From: JOPF133 sp035505095
GTDB taxonomy: Bacteria > Acidobacteriota > Terriglobia > Bryobacterales > Bryobacteraceae
Direction of reading: 5' to 3'
NCBI GenBank assembly: GCA_035505095.1
Contig: DATJRE010000239.1
Coordinates: 1 to 64,000 of the forward strand
DNA: 64,000 nucleotides
The notes beneath the pieces are model-generated. The model was not told the DNA's origin, did not search any database, and saw nothing but the letters and a program-made list of their open reading frames with translations. Positions 24,228 to 37,085 of this stretch are shown piece by piece. A program made the position numbers and the translations under genes. Position 1 is the first letter of the stretch. Every line of letters starts with the position of its first letter.

Positions 24228-25394
24228 CTACGCCGCCAGCTTGCGCGCCTGCTTTTGGGCCATGCGGCTCCAGCGGGCCACCACACGGCGGCGGTAGCGT
24301 GGGGCGGTGCGGACGGCCTCCACGGCGGCGGCGAACATCTCGCGGGCCTGTGCGGTCTGGCCCAGGCGTTCCAGGGCTTCGCCAAAGTAGAAAAGGCCTT
24401 CGGGATCGTAGGGACGGCGATCGATATAGAGCGCCAGCTCGCGGCGGGCCTCCTCGACGCGGCCGAGCGCCAGGTACACCGAGCCCAACTCGCGGTGGAC
24501 TTCGTTCTGCGAGTGCCGGTCGTCCTGCTGGAGCACGGTCTGGAAGCGGGCCAGGGCTTCCTCCAGATGACCCTGATCGCGGGCCATGCGGCCGAGTTGA
24601 AAATGGGAGTCGGTTTCGGTGGGATCGATGGCCACGGCGGCTTGAAAGCGCCGGATGGCCTCAGTGTACTGATGGCGCTGCTGGTAAATCAAGCCGAGCT
24701 GGTATTGCGCCTCGCCATCGTGGGGGTTGATGGCGGCGGCTTCCAGCATGCGATGGAAATGCTGGCGGTTGCGCAGGCCGCCGCCCAGATTGCTGAGCTC
24801 GCCGCCCAGGTAGTAGAAGGCGTAGAACAGAAAGAACGGTGAGGCCGCCAGGCGTAGCAGCCAGGCCAGCGGCCCCCAGACGAACACCAGGGCCCCCAGC
24901 GGTATCCAGGACAGGCCGGTCACTGCCACGGCGGTCCCGTTTCCTACCCCGAATACCGTGCGCACGGCCAGGAATACCAGCACTGCGAAATACGCCAGGG
25001 CCAGCGCGGCGATGATGAGGAAGACCTCGACCGTTCCCGTCCACGCGGCCAGGATCACGGGGACGACGGCCGCGCTGAAGGCCATGGCGATGCAGGTGAG
25101 TAGCGGCGAATAATCGCGCTGGAAGACCGAGCCGGCGCCCCCCAAACGGCCCAGCAGCGCGGCCAGCAGCAGGAGACCGGGCACATAAACGCCCGCCAGG
25201 ATGAGCAGCGGGGTATAAAAGCTGAGGGGGATCCGCAGCATCAGGCCGGAGTTCAGCACCAGCATCACGGCCAGCGCGGCCAGGCTGGCGTAGAGCAGGC
25301 TGCCGCGGTCGAGAATTTCCCCCATCGCCGCGCCGGGCTGCCACAATAGACGCAGCAGCAGTTTTGACTGTTGGATCAAAGAGGAGGATACCAA
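24228..25394 (-). CDS. Yip1-like membrane domain plus TPR protein
   Basis: 388 residues; TTG start at 25394, with in-frame alternatives. The N-terminal half has five hydrophobic helices in a Yip1/YIP-like layout (SLLYASLAALAVMLVLNSGL to LVFVWGPLAWLLRLAASPFF). The C-terminal half has about five tetratricopeptide repeats, e.g. AQYQLGLIYQQRHQYTEAIR, SHFQLGRMARDQGHLEEALA and VHRELGSVYLALGRVEEARR. Probably a membrane scaffold. It is divergent from the M48 peptidase, their starts only 5 bp apart, so the two promoters must overlap the opposite coding sequences. Confidence 0.8.
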   Translation of the reverse strand: MVSSSLIQQSKLLLRLLWQPGAAMGEILDRGSLLYASLAALAVMLVLNSGLMLRIPLSFYTPLLILAGVYVPGLLLLAALLGRLGGAGSVFQRDYSPLLTCIAMAFSAAVVPVILAAWTGTVEVFLIIAALALAYFAVLVFLAVRTVFGVGNGTAVAVTGLSWIPLGALVFVWGPLAWLLRLAASPFFLFYAFYYLGGELSNLGGGLRNRQHFHRMLEAAAINPHDGEAQYQLGLIYQQRHQYTEAIRRFQAAVAIDPTETDSHFQLGRMARDQGHLEEALARFQTVLQQDDRHSQNEVHRELGSVYLALGRVEEARRELALYIDRRPYDPEGLFYFGEALERLGQTAQAREMFAAAVEAVRTAPRYRRRVVARWSRMAQKQARKLAA

Positions 25395-25399
25395 GTCTC

Positions 25400-26698
25400 A
25401 TGCTCCGCCGTTTACTCCTGCTGGTTTTGCTGGCCCTCCCTTTGGCGTCGCAAACCGCGGCTCCGCCGGCGCCGGGGCAGCCCGCGGCGCACGCCACGCC
25501 GCCCGTGAAGACGTACAGCCTGCCGCCCGATCAGTTGCACAAGGCCATCGATTACGCCCGCGCGCGCAACTGGCTGCACTTCCTCAGCGCGGGCTATGGG
25601 ATGGCGTTGTTGCTGTTGATCCTGGCCGCGAAAGTCACGCCGCGCCTGCGCACGTGGGCGGAGGGTGTCACCGGCGTGCGGTTCCTGCAGGCCTATTTGT
25701 TTGCACCCGTGCTCCTGCTAGTGACCGATGGGGCCGCGCTGCCGCTGGACCTCTACCAGCAGCACCTGTCGCTCGAATATCGGCAATCGGTGCAGGGCTG
25801 GGGGTCGTGGTTCTGGGATTGGACGAAGGGCGAACTGCTGGAATTCCTGTTGGCCGGTGTTCTGGTGTGGCTGTTCTATGGCGCGATCCGCCGCAGCCCG
25901 CGGCGGTGGTGGTTCTATTTCTGGCTGATGGCGGTGCCCATCGTCATTTTCCTGATGTTCATCGAACCGCTGGTGATCGAGCCGTTGTTCTTCCAGTTCC
26001 AGCCGCTGGCCGCCAGGCAGCCCGCCCTGGTAGCCGAGATCGAAAAGGTGGTGGCGCGCGGCGGGCTGGCCATTCCCCCAGAGCGCATGTACGAGATGAA
26101 GGCCAGCGAGAAACTGCGGTCGCTGAACGCCGACGTGGAGGGGATTGGCGCTTCGAAGCGGGTAGTCGTTTGGGACACCACCATCCAGAAAATGACCACG
26201 GGCGAGATCCTGTTCGTCTTCGGGCACGAGATGGGGCACTATGTGCTGGGGCACAACCGCATCCTTGTGGGGATGACCTGCGGAACCATGCTGCTGTTCC
26301 TCTTCCTGGGCTATCATTCGGCGCGCTGGATGCTGCGGCGCTGGAGCGCCCGCTGGTCGATCCGCGGAATGGACGATTGGGCTTCCCTGCCGGTGATGCT
26401 GCTGTCGCTGGCGGTATTCGGATTCCTCTCCGAGCCGGTGCTCAACTCCGTCAGCCGGGTCCTGGAGCACAACGCGGATGTCTACGGGCTGGAGGTGATC
26501 CACGGAATCGTGCCGGATTCCTCGCAAGCCGCGGCCACCGCCTTTCAGATCCTGGGCGAGATTGCGCTGTCGGACCCCAATCCGAACGGATTTATCAAGT
26601 TCTGGCTGTACGACCATCCTCCCGTGAGCGACCGCGTGCGCTTCGCCGCCCAGTACGATCCGTGGAGCGCCGGGCGGCAACCGAAATACGTGAAATGA
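25400..26698 (+). CDS. M48-family (Ste24-type) membrane zinc metallopeptidase
   Basis: 432 residues from ATG 25400, with GAGGAGG about 12 bases upstream. A signal-like helix is followed by several transmembrane segments, as in CAAX prenyl protease Ste24. The catalytic motif is ILFVFGHEMGHYVLGHN (HExxH), the third ligand is Glu in SRVLEHNADVYGLEV, and VIEPLFFQFQPL with MKASEKLRSLNADVEGIG matches the family. It degrades or processes membrane proteins. A terminator hairpin follows. Confidence 0.93.
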   Translation: MLRRLLLLVLLALPLASQTAAPPAPGQPAAHATPPVKTYSLPPDQLHKAIDYARARNWLHFLSAGYGMALLLLILAAKVTPRLRTWAEGVTGVRFLQAYLFAPVLLLVTDGAALPLDLYQQHLSLEYRQSVQGWGSWFWDWTKGELLEFLLAGVLVWLFYGAIRRSPRRWWFYFWLMAVPIVIFLMFIEPLVIEPLFFQFQPLAARQPALVAEIEKVVARGGLAIPPERMYEMKASEKLRSLNADVEGIGASKRVVVWDTTIQKMTTGEILFVFGHEMGHYVLGHNRILVGMTCGTMLLFLFLGYHSARWMLRRWSARWSIRGMDDWASLPVMLLSLAVFGFLSEPVLNSVSRVLEHNADVYGLEVIHGIVPDSSQAAATAFQILGEIALSDPNPNGFIKFWLYDHPPVSDRVRFAAQYDPWSAGRQPKYVK

Positions 26699-26715
26699 AG
26701 GTGCTGCCGCTTGCC

Positions 26716-26734
26716 CCGGCGCGCAGAACGCCGG
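26716..26734 (+). terminator. intrinsic terminator after the M48 peptidase gene
   Basis: CCGGCG-CGCAGAA-CGCCGG, six G/C pairs with a 7-nt loop, followed by TTTAGTTT. It lies 17 bp after the stop, between convergent genes. Confidence 0.6.
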
Positions 26735-26735
26735 T

Positions 26736-27578
26736 TTAGTTTGGAGCATTGGCCAGAAGACCGTCGATCCTGGCTTTGGCAGCCTCGGGCTGCTCGGCGA
26801 GCCAGGAGGACCGCGTATCGGGGAGCATCGCGATCAGCTCGTCCCACGTCCAACAACGGCTCGGAGAAAAGGCGGCGTAGCCGAGGACATCCGCCAGGCG
26901 CCAGCTCACCTGGATAAGGTTGTCCAGGCTGGCTTCGCCGGGAACCGGCTCGTCATGATGGGTGGCAATGGCCGCGGCCAGTTCGTCGGGGAAGTCCCAA
27001 TCCTGCGCCAGATAAGCGCCCGCGGCGCAATGATCGATTTCGAACAGATCACGTTCGGTCAGCAGCAGATCGAAGCCGAAATCGTCGGAGACTTCCAGCA
27101 TGCGCGAGTATTCGTCGGGATAGGCCGACATCAGGCCCAGCGTACCCAGGTTGTGCAGCAGACCGGTGGTGTAGGCGGTGTCGCGATCCACCCGCGCGAT
27201 GCGGGCGGCTTCCTCGGCAATGAGTGCGGTTACCAGGCTATGGAGCCAGACTTTGCGCAAGGCCGTGATGCGTACCGAGGAGCGGACCATGCGGTTCAGC
27301 GCGACCATGGTCGCCATTGTCTTAATGCGGTCGGTTCCGACCGTCAGGATGGCTTGGGCGAGGCTGGTCACCTCGCGGCGAAGCCCAAACAGCGCAGAGT
27401 TGGCGAAACGAAGCAACTCCGCCGAAAAAGAGGGATCCATTTTGACCAGGTCCCCCAGCTCGCGTGGGTCTACGTCTTCCTTACTGACCAAGGCAAGGAT
27501 GCGGTGGGCAACCGCAGGAAATGGCGGCACCAGGCGGAGCGCCCATGGCGCTTGGGGACGGGCTACAAGTTCGGTCAT
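26736..27578 (-). CDS. HDOD domain signalling protein
   Basis: 280 residues from ATG 27578. The HDOD domain runs from about residue 15 to 215: LVPPFPAVAHRILALVSKED, ELGDLVKMDPSFSAELLRFA, LFGLRREVTSLAQAILTVGT, TGLLHNLGTLGLMS. The HD-like pair is degenerate (HNLG rather than HDIG), as usual in HDOD, which is taken to act by protein contact rather than hydrolysis. A late IATHHDEPVPGE segment is also typical. No GGDEF, EAL or receiver domain is attached. Stand-alone gene. Confidence 0.88.
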   Translation of the reverse strand: MTELVARPQAPWALRLVPPFPAVAHRILALVSKEDVDPRELGDLVKMDPSFSAELLRFANSALFGLRREVTSLAQAILTVGTDRIKTMATMVALNRMVRSSVRITALRKVWLHSLVTALIAEEAARIARVDRDTAYTTGLLHNLGTLGLMSAYPDEYSRMLEVSDDFGFDLLLTERDLFEIDHCAAGAYLAQDWDFPDELAAAIATHHDEPVPGEASLDNLIQVSWRLADVLGYAAFSPSRCWTWDELIAMLPDTRSSWLAEQPEAAKARIDGLLANAPN

Positions 27579-27848
27579 TTTACACACTCCGAGTATCCTA
27601 TCGGCGGAAACCGCTTCGAACATTAGGGGAGTCAGGCAAATTCGGTGAAAATTGAAGGAGACATCCGCAGGCGAAGGCTGCCAGCACCCGATGGCTTTCC
27701 AAGGCCCGAAAACCGCGCCAAGCCTTCGACCGCAGCTCCGCTCCCTTTCGGTCACAGCTCTGACTCGGAGCGGAGCCGCGGGCGTCGAATAGGTGGGGAA
27801 CCAAATCGCGCGGTCTCAGACTAGAGCCGTGCGCCGGCGCGACCGCCC

Positions 27849-28940
27849 TCAATGCTGCAAGTCGCCCGCCTTTTCGGGAATGCCGGGCTGGTCCAGGAAT
27901 TGGGCGGTGGTCGCCGGGCCGAGATCCTTCCAATCCTGCAATACCCAAACCACCTTCTTCTCGCGAGTCACTTCCACCGCCTGGATGATGTTGGGGCGAT
28001 CGTTCGGCTTGGTGCCGCCGGTGGAGCTGAAGACCACGGTATCGCCGTTGGCCAGGCGGTCGGCGGTTTGCGGGTTGTGCAGCACGATGTCCGCGGGCAG
28101 GTCGGATTGCTTCAGCTCCCACACCGCCTCACCCTTTGGGTTGACCTCGCGCACCAGCCGGTCGTGCTCGTCGGTAATCAAAGTGTTGCCGTTGTGCAGG
28201 CGGACGGCCGCCCAGGGGGTCGCAATCTGGTAAGTCCAGATGGGCTTGAAATCGCGATCGTACTCCACCACCTTGTTCAGCTTGAGAAACGGAAGCAGGT
28301 AGGTGCCCGCCGCAGTCACGCGTCCGCGGCGAAACTGCGCGTGCACGGTTTTGGTATCGACGAAGCTTTCGGCCGGCAGATCGTGCTCTTCTTCGGTCTC
28401 GCCGTTGCGTTTGTTGAGGAGCATCAGTTTGGGCGGCAGGCCGTTGCGGACGATCATGACCTTGTCCAGGCCGAGCGGCTGGCAGGTGTGGACTTCGGTG
28501 CCGGGGGGCGCATCGTAGTGCCACACCACTTCCTTATCCGGGGTCACCTCCAGCACGTGATATTGCTGGGCAAACAGGACGTGGCCGTTTGTGAGCATCC
28601 AGACGTCGTCGATCTCGCCGCGTCCGGAAGGGGAATAGGTCCACACGACCTTGCCGTGGTTCACCAGGAAAACGCTGTTGTAGCCCTCGCCGGCATAGAG
28701 CATGGGATGCTCGGCGAGGCCGCGGCCGGGGCGCGCGGGGAGGGTGGTTGGTTGAGGCCAGTTGCGCGAGGGCAATCCTTCCGACGGACTCATCGCCGGA
28801 ATGCCAGGAGCCACGAACTGGTCCAACAGGGCGAGCATGGGGGATCCGGACGCATCGGCAGCCAGGGCGGGCGGATGGAAGGCGCTGACGCAACCGATGG
28901 CGCAGCACATCAGGCACAGAACGGAGAACCGGGAATGCAT
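27849..28940 (-). CDS. exported PQQ-like beta-propeller protein
   Basis: 363 residues with signal peptide MHSRFSVLCLMCCAIGCVSA. Repeated blades of the PQQ/WD-like kind contain V-x-W-x-Y/L motifs: GKVVWTYSPSGRGE, KEVVWHYDAPPGTEVHT, FKPIWTYQIATPWAAVRLHN, GEAVWELKQSDLP and KKVVWVLQDWKDLG. Each is paired with G-x-T/L-I-x-D segments (NGNTLITDEHDRLV). No catalytic residues of quinoprotein dehydrogenases are evident, so it may be an arylsulfotransferase-like or scaffold propeller. Stand-alone; function unknown. Confidence 0.78.
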   Translation of the reverse strand: MHSRFSVLCLMCCAIGCVSAFHPPALAADASGSPMLALLDQFVAPGIPAMSPSEGLPSRNWPQPTTLPARPGRGLAEHPMLYAGEGYNSVFLVNHGKVVWTYSPSGRGEIDDVWMLTNGHVLFAQQYHVLEVTPDKEVVWHYDAPPGTEVHTCQPLGLDKVMIVRNGLPPKLMLLNKRNGETEEEHDLPAESFVDTKTVHAQFRRGRVTAAGTYLLPFLKLNKVVEYDRDFKPIWTYQIATPWAAVRLHNGNTLITDEHDRLVREVNPKGEAVWELKQSDLPADIVLHNPQTADRLANGDTVVFSSTGGTKPNDRPNIIQAVEVTREKKVVWVLQDWKDLGPATTAQFLDQPGIPEKAGDLQH

Positions 28941-29010
28941 AGCGATCTTGTACCAGGATAGAAAAACCGGCAGGCGGATGCATGCCCAGCCCTGACAAAC
29001 GGCGGTATAA

Positions 29011-29270
29011 CGCGCCGGCCGGGGGGCGAATCGGCGCGGTGCGCGTCGGCGCGGCGGGGTGGTGCGCGTCGGCGCCGGGAGACGATAGAATCGGCGCCGG
29101 CAGGCGGTGCGAGTCGGTGCCAGCAGCGGGCGAGGGGTCGGCGCGGGGGCTTATGCGAGTCGGCGCCGGGATGTGGTGCGCGTCGGCGCCGGGAGGCGGT
29201 GAAAATCGGCGCAGGCGCCCGTGAGAATCGGCTTTGGCAACCGGTAAGAATCGTCGTGGGCACTTGAGAA
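29011..29270. repeat. degenerate 23-bp tandem repeat array, about 12 units
   Basis: Units of 20-24 bp, most of them 22-23, each starting TCGGCGC (variants TCGGTGC, TCGGCTT, TCGTCGT), with starts at 29031, 29046, 29069, 29091, 29114, 29138, 29160, 29183, 29206, 29228 and 29251, plus a diverged unit at 29011. Consensus TCGGCGCCGGGAGGCGGTG followed by two to five variable bases, often GCG or GAG. The first unit after the diverged one is short (15 bp). Units grow more diverged toward both ends. No spacer-repeat alternation, so this is not a CRISPR array. It fills most of the 447-bp gap between divergent genes at 28940 and 29388. Confidence 0.82.
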
Positions 29271-29387
29271 CGGCTTATAGAAGTCCCCTTCCGCGCCCGC
29301 TCCGTGTGCGAACCGCCCGGCCCTCCCGGAACTCCACCGGGGCAATGATATCCTCGAAGTAGCCACGGACGGGGACGGACAGGAGGG

Positions 29388-30224
29388 ATGGGATTGCCGA
29401 AGGCGTTGCGGCGAATCGGATACGGCCTCTGCTGCCTCGGGCTGGTGTATGCCTTCCAGCGGCCGTTCCGGGAACTGCCCGGCATCGAGTATCGCCTGGG
29501 GCAGATTCCCCTGCCGCCGGATTACCAGGAAAAGACCGAGTGGGCCTTCGCGCGCCTAATGTTTCCGCCTGGCCCGCTGAACGGTTATGAAGGCCGCGAT
29601 CTGGACTGGCACACCGGTATTTCCCTGTGGAGCCAGGATTTTCCACGCGCCGACCGGCATTTCGCCCTGGCCGTCCGCCGCCTGACGCGGCTGCACGTCC
29701 GCTCCGTCGAGCAGATCGTCAACCTGGATGAAGGCGACGAGTTCGATTGGCCATGGCTCTACGCCGTGCAGGTGGGCGAGTGGGGTCTGACCGACCAGCA
29801 GGGCCAGGCGTTGCGCGAATACCTGCTGCGCGGCGGCTTCTTCATGGCCGACGATTTCCACGGCAACGAGGAGTGGTACGAATTCGCGTCGCGCATGAAG
29901 AAGGCCTTCCCCGACCGGCAGATTGTCGATATACCGGACGACGACCCGATCTTCCACATCGTCTATGACCTCGACCAGAAGTATCAGCTTCCGGGCGAGG
30001 CCCACCTCCGGGCCGGCTACAAGAGCGTGAACGGCCCCAGCGCCCTGGGCGCCCATTGGCGAGGAATTTACGACGATAAGGGCCGCATCATGGTGGCCAT
30101 CAGTTACAACTCGGATGTGGGCGATGCCTGGGAGTGGGCCGACGATCCGTACTATCCCGAGCGTTTCTCCGACCTGGCGATCCGTCTGGGAGTGAACTAC
30201 ATCCTGTACTCGATGACCCACTGA
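29388..30224 (+). CDS. DUF4159-domain exported protein
   Basis: 278 residues from ATG 29388; because AGGAGGG directly abuts that ATG, a TTG two codons later at 29394 has better spacing. One N-terminal helix (IGYGLCCLGLVYAFQ) gives a membrane anchor or signal. The DUF4159 pattern is clear: EWAFARLMFPPGP, DWHTGISLWSQDFPRADRHF, YAVQVGEWGLTDQQGQALR, EYLLRGGFFMADDFHGNEEW and the C-terminal RFSDLAIRLGVNYILYSMTH. The family is often found near AAA-ATPase/VWA modules, which are absent here. Function unknown. Confidence 0.88.
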   Translation: MGLPKALRRIGYGLCCLGLVYAFQRPFRELPGIEYRLGQIPLPPDYQEKTEWAFARLMFPPGPLNGYEGRDLDWHTGISLWSQDFPRADRHFALAVRRLTRLHVRSVEQIVNLDEGDEFDWPWLYAVQVGEWGLTDQQGQALREYLLRGGFFMADDFHGNEEWYEFASRMKKAFPDRQIVDIPDDDPIFHIVYDLDQKYQLPGEAHLRAGYKSVNGPSALGAHWRGIYDDKGRIMVAISYNSDVGDAWEWADDPYYPERFSDLAIRLGVNYILYSMTH

Positions 30225-30241
30225 GGTCCCGCCTCAGTGGG
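30217..30241. terminator. perfect hairpin containing both stop codons of convergent genes
   Basis: CCCACTGAGG (30217-30226), loop TCCCG, CCTCAGTGGG (30232-30241): ten perfect pairs. The TGA of the rightward DUF4159 gene (30222-30224) and the TGA of the leftward kinase gene (30234-30236) are both inside the stem, so both proteins end in Thr-His. No T tract on either side. Probably a shared bidirectional transcription end. Confidence 0.65.
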
Positions 30242-32585
30242 TAATCAGCGCCTTCACCTTTTCGGCCAGGGCGGAGGCCGTATAGGGCTTCTGAATAAAT
30301 CCGGCCAGCCCTTTGCCCGCGAAACGCTGCACCGCCTCCACCTCGTTATAGCCGCTGGTCAGCAGCACGCGGACGCCGGGGTCGAGGACCTGCAGGTGCG
30401 TGAGGGTTTCCTCGCCGTTCATCACCGGCATGGTCAGATCCAGCAGGACCAGTGCGATGGCATCGGGTTGGCCGCGATAGCATTCCAGGGCCTCGGCTCC
30501 GTTGCTCGCCAGCATCACCTGGTAGCCGTAGCGCTGCAAGGTCAGGCGCGCGGTCTGCCGCACCAGGTCTTCGTCGTCCACCACAAGGATGGTGCCGGTT
30601 CCGCCCAGGTTGCCTGTGACGGCTCTGGGCGCGGCGCTCACCGGATTGGCGGAGGCCGGCAGCAGCACCTTGAGGGTGGTGCCCTGTTCCGGCTTGCTGT
30701 AAACCTTGATGGCCCCCTGGTGTGCGCGCACGATACCCAGCACGGCGGAAAGGCCCAGCCCGCGCCCGGCGAACTTGGTGGTGAAGAACGGGTCGAACAT
30801 ACGCGCCAGAGTCTCCTGTTCCATCCCGCAGCCGGTATCGTGGACCTCCAGCATGACGTAGGAACCGGGGCGTAAGACCTCGCCGGCCGACGACATGGTG
30901 GCGATATAAGCCTCGTCCACCTCCTCCACGCCGGTCAGCACCAGCACCGAGCCGCCCTCCGCTCCAATGGCCTCGGCGCCGTTGATCACCAGGTTCATGA
31001 CGATCTGCTGCAACTGGCCGGGGTCGGCGTCGATGCCTGGAAGTCGGCTGTGGAGCTGCAGGTGAAGCTGGACGTTCTTGGGGATGGAGGTCAGCAGCAG
31101 GCCGCGGATTTCGCGCACCACGGCCGAAAGATCGATGGTGCGCATGATAAAGCGGCCTTTGCCGGCATAGGCAAGCAATTGGCGGGTAAGATCGGCGGCG
31201 CGTTCGCTGGCTCGCATGACTTCTTCCAGAAACTGGCGCTGGGGATGGTGCGGGGGCACGCTTTCCAGGGCCAGGCTGGTGTTGCCCAGGATGCCGGTGA
31301 GCAGATTGTTGAAATCGTGGGCCACCCCGCCTGCCAGCACGCCCAGGCTCTCCAGTTTCTGGGTGTGGCGGAGCTGTTCCTCGATGCGCAGCCGCTCAGT
31401 GACATCGGTGTTGATCTGCAGGGTGCCCTGGAACTGGCCGGAGGAGCCCAGGCGCACGGCCCACCGGCTGCTCACTTTGAGGGTCGTGCCATCCTTGCGC
31501 ACATGCGTCAACTGGCCTTCCCAGTGGCCTTCGGTGGCCACTTTGCGGCGGATTTCGTCGAGCAAAATGGGGAATTCGGTGTGCAGCAGGTCCTGCGAGA
31601 CGCGGCCGACAGCCTCTTCGCGGGTCCAGCCGTACATGCGCGCGGCGCCCTGGCTCCAGAACTGGATGGTTTCCGTGCGGTCCAGAGAGATGATCGCGTC
31701 GTGGGCCAAATCGAGTAATTGGGCCTGCTCGCGGAGGCTTTCCTCATCCAGCTTGCGGCGGGTGATGTCGGCCACCACGGCGCTGATGTGGGCGGGCTTG
31801 CCATCCACGTTGCGGTGGCAGCGGGCCTGCGCCCACAGCCAGTGCAGGCTGCCATCGGGCCACAGGACGCGGAATTCCGCCTCCGCCTGCCCGCGGGTGA
31901 GGATGCCGCGGAGCTGGTCGCCGACGGGCCGCCGGTCTTCCGGATGCACGCGGCCGAGCAGGATGTGGTAATCCCAGTGGGGAATGGCGTCGTGGAAACC
32001 GAAGATCTGGTCGTGTTTAAGCGAGCGGGTGCTGGTATCGCGGGCGATATCGTAATCGATGTAGCCGATGTCAGCCGAATCTAACACAAAACGCAGGCGG
32101 TCTTCGGCCTCGCGGTAAGCCAGGGCGGAGGTGAGCGCTTCCTGGGAGCGTTCGCGCACGCGGGCTTCCAGTTCCTCGGCGGTGCGGCGCAGGGCGGCCT
32201 CGCGGCGATGGCGGACCTGCGAGATACGGCTGATCAGAAGCGAAACCACCAGCGCCAGGCCGAAGCGGAACAACTCGCCGCTCACAGACCGGTTAGAGGA
32301 TGGGCGGAGGCGCGGCAGCCCCAGGGTAACGGCCGCCGAGACCAGAATGCCGGGGCCGTATCCCAGCCAGGCCGACGCCAGGATGGTCAGCAGAAAAACC
32401 ATCACCAGCAAACCCAGCAGCAGAGCCGGGAGGCGCGGGCCGAATAGCGTGTAGCCCACTTCGGTCAGACCCATCAAAGCCGCCACGCTGCCAAGCGACA
32501 AAGCGTAGGGCCGGATGGGGCGGGGAAATGCCCGCAAGGCGGTTTGTTCCAACGAATTGGCGAATGATCGCAGCCCGGCTAACAC
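30234..32585 (-). CDS. hybrid histidine kinase with two PAS domains and a C-terminal receiver
   Basis: 783 residues, GTG start at 32585. The first ~115 residues carry three or four membrane helices. PAS domains span about 150-290 (ending HISAVVADITRRK) and 300-410 (DAIISLDRTETIQFWSQGA; ending NTDVTERLRIEE). The kinase core has GGVAHDFNNLLTGILGN (phospho-His about 423), an N box in QQIVMNLVINGAEA, and GRGLGLSAVLGIVRAHQG. The receiver has VVDDED, Asp in LVLLDLTMPVMNG (about 717) and Lys in FIQKPYT. With both domains in one chain it probably feeds a phosphorelay or controls itself. It ends in the shared hairpin. Confidence 0.93.
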   Translation of the reverse strand: MLAGLRSFANSLEQTALRAFPRPIRPYALSLGSVAALMGLTEVGYTLFGPRLPALLLGLLVMVFLLTILASAWLGYGPGILVSAAVTLGLPRLRPSSNRSVSGELFRFGLALVVSLLISRISQVRHRREAALRRTAEELEARVRERSQEALTSALAYREAEDRLRFVLDSADIGYIDYDIARDTSTRSLKHDQIFGFHDAIPHWDYHILLGRVHPEDRRPVGDQLRGILTRGQAEAEFRVLWPDGSLHWLWAQARCHRNVDGKPAHISAVVADITRRKLDEESLREQAQLLDLAHDAIISLDRTETIQFWSQGAARMYGWTREEAVGRVSQDLLHTEFPILLDEIRRKVATEGHWEGQLTHVRKDGTTLKVSSRWAVRLGSSGQFQGTLQINTDVTERLRIEEQLRHTQKLESLGVLAGGVAHDFNNLLTGILGNTSLALESVPPHHPQRQFLEEVMRASERAADLTRQLLAYAGKGRFIMRTIDLSAVVREIRGLLLTSIPKNVQLHLQLHSRLPGIDADPGQLQQIVMNLVINGAEAIGAEGGSVLVLTGVEEVDEAYIATMSSAGEVLRPGSYVMLEVHDTGCGMEQETLARMFDPFFTTKFAGRGLGLSAVLGIVRAHQGAIKVYSKPEQGTTLKVLLPASANPVSAAPRAVTGNLGGTGTILVVDDEDLVRQTARLTLQRYGYQVMLASNGAEALECYRGQPDAIALVLLDLTMPVMNGEETLTHLQVLDPGVRVLLTSGYNEVEAVQRFAGKGLAGFIQKPYTASALAEKVKALITH

Positions 32586-32615
32586 CAGTCCTCCTCTGGG
32601 GGGCCTACTCGGAGT

Positions 32616-33128
32616 TTAACCCGGCAGCGGCAGGAGTGTCGCGTCTGGGCGCTCCAGCGCCAGCAGGCGATTTTTGAGGGGCAGGCCGCCGCCATAGCCC
32701 ACCAGCTTGCCATTCGCGCCGATCACCCGATGGCAGGGCACCACGATGGGGAGGGGATTGGCGCCGTTGGCGGCGCCCACGGCGCGCACTGCCGAGGGGC
32801 GGCCGATGGCTTGGGCAATCGCGGAATAGGTACACGTCTGGCCGTAAGGGACGGTTTGCACCTGGCGCCAGACCTGGATTTGGAAATCCGTGCCGGCGAG
32901 GTCCAGGGGCAAATGGAACTCCCGCAGACGGCCGGCGAAGTAGGCGCGCAACTGGGACACGGCCTCGGCGAGCAGCGGATTGGGGCTGGCGCCGGCCTCG
33001 GAAAGCGCCTCCGCGGGCGCCGCGGCGGTCCCTGGGCGATCGAACTGAATGCCCCGTAAGCCTTTGGCGGAAGCGGAGATGCGCAGGGTGAGCGACTCGG
33101 CCACCTGCACTTCAATGGATTCCAGCAT
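32616..33128 (-). CDS. ogt: methylated-DNA-protein-cysteine methyltransferase
   Basis: 170 residues from ATG 33128. The Ogt/MGMT core is complete: FQIQVWRQVQTVPYGQTCTY (DNA-binding), IGRPSAVRAVGAANGANPLP and the active site VVPCHRVIG, with the acceptor Cys132. The C-terminal GYGGGLPLKNRLLALE is also conserved. It repairs O6-alkylguanine by suicide transfer. There is no Ada regulatory domain, so it is the constitutive Ogt type. It is divergent from the large PAS kinase. Confidence 0.95.
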   Translation of the reverse strand: MLESIEVQVAESLTLRISASAKGLRGIQFDRPGTAAAPAEALSEAGASPNPLLAEAVSQLRAYFAGRLREFHLPLDLAGTDFQIQVWRQVQTVPYGQTCTYSAIAQAIGRPSAVRAVGAANGANPLPIVVPCHRVIGANGKLVGYGGGLPLKNRLLALERPDATLLPLPG

Positions 33129-33218
33129 GAGAACAGGATGGCATACATCCGGGACCTCACGGAATGCCCGATCCCGCCGATAAGCAGAGACGAGGTCATT
33201 AGAACCAACAGGTTCGGT

Positions 33219-37061
<3,843 letters not shown>

Positions 37062-37085
37062 ACGAGACGAAAGGGGGATCAGACG

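Noticed and set aside
26705..27755. Start of the HDOD protein at 27755
   Set aside because: The extra 59 residues are compositionally unlike the rest, whereas the ATG at 27578 begins directly before the conserved domain.
29011..29270. CRISPR array
   Set aside because: Repeats are contiguous, diverged and only 22-23 bp with no unique spacers, and no cas genes are present.
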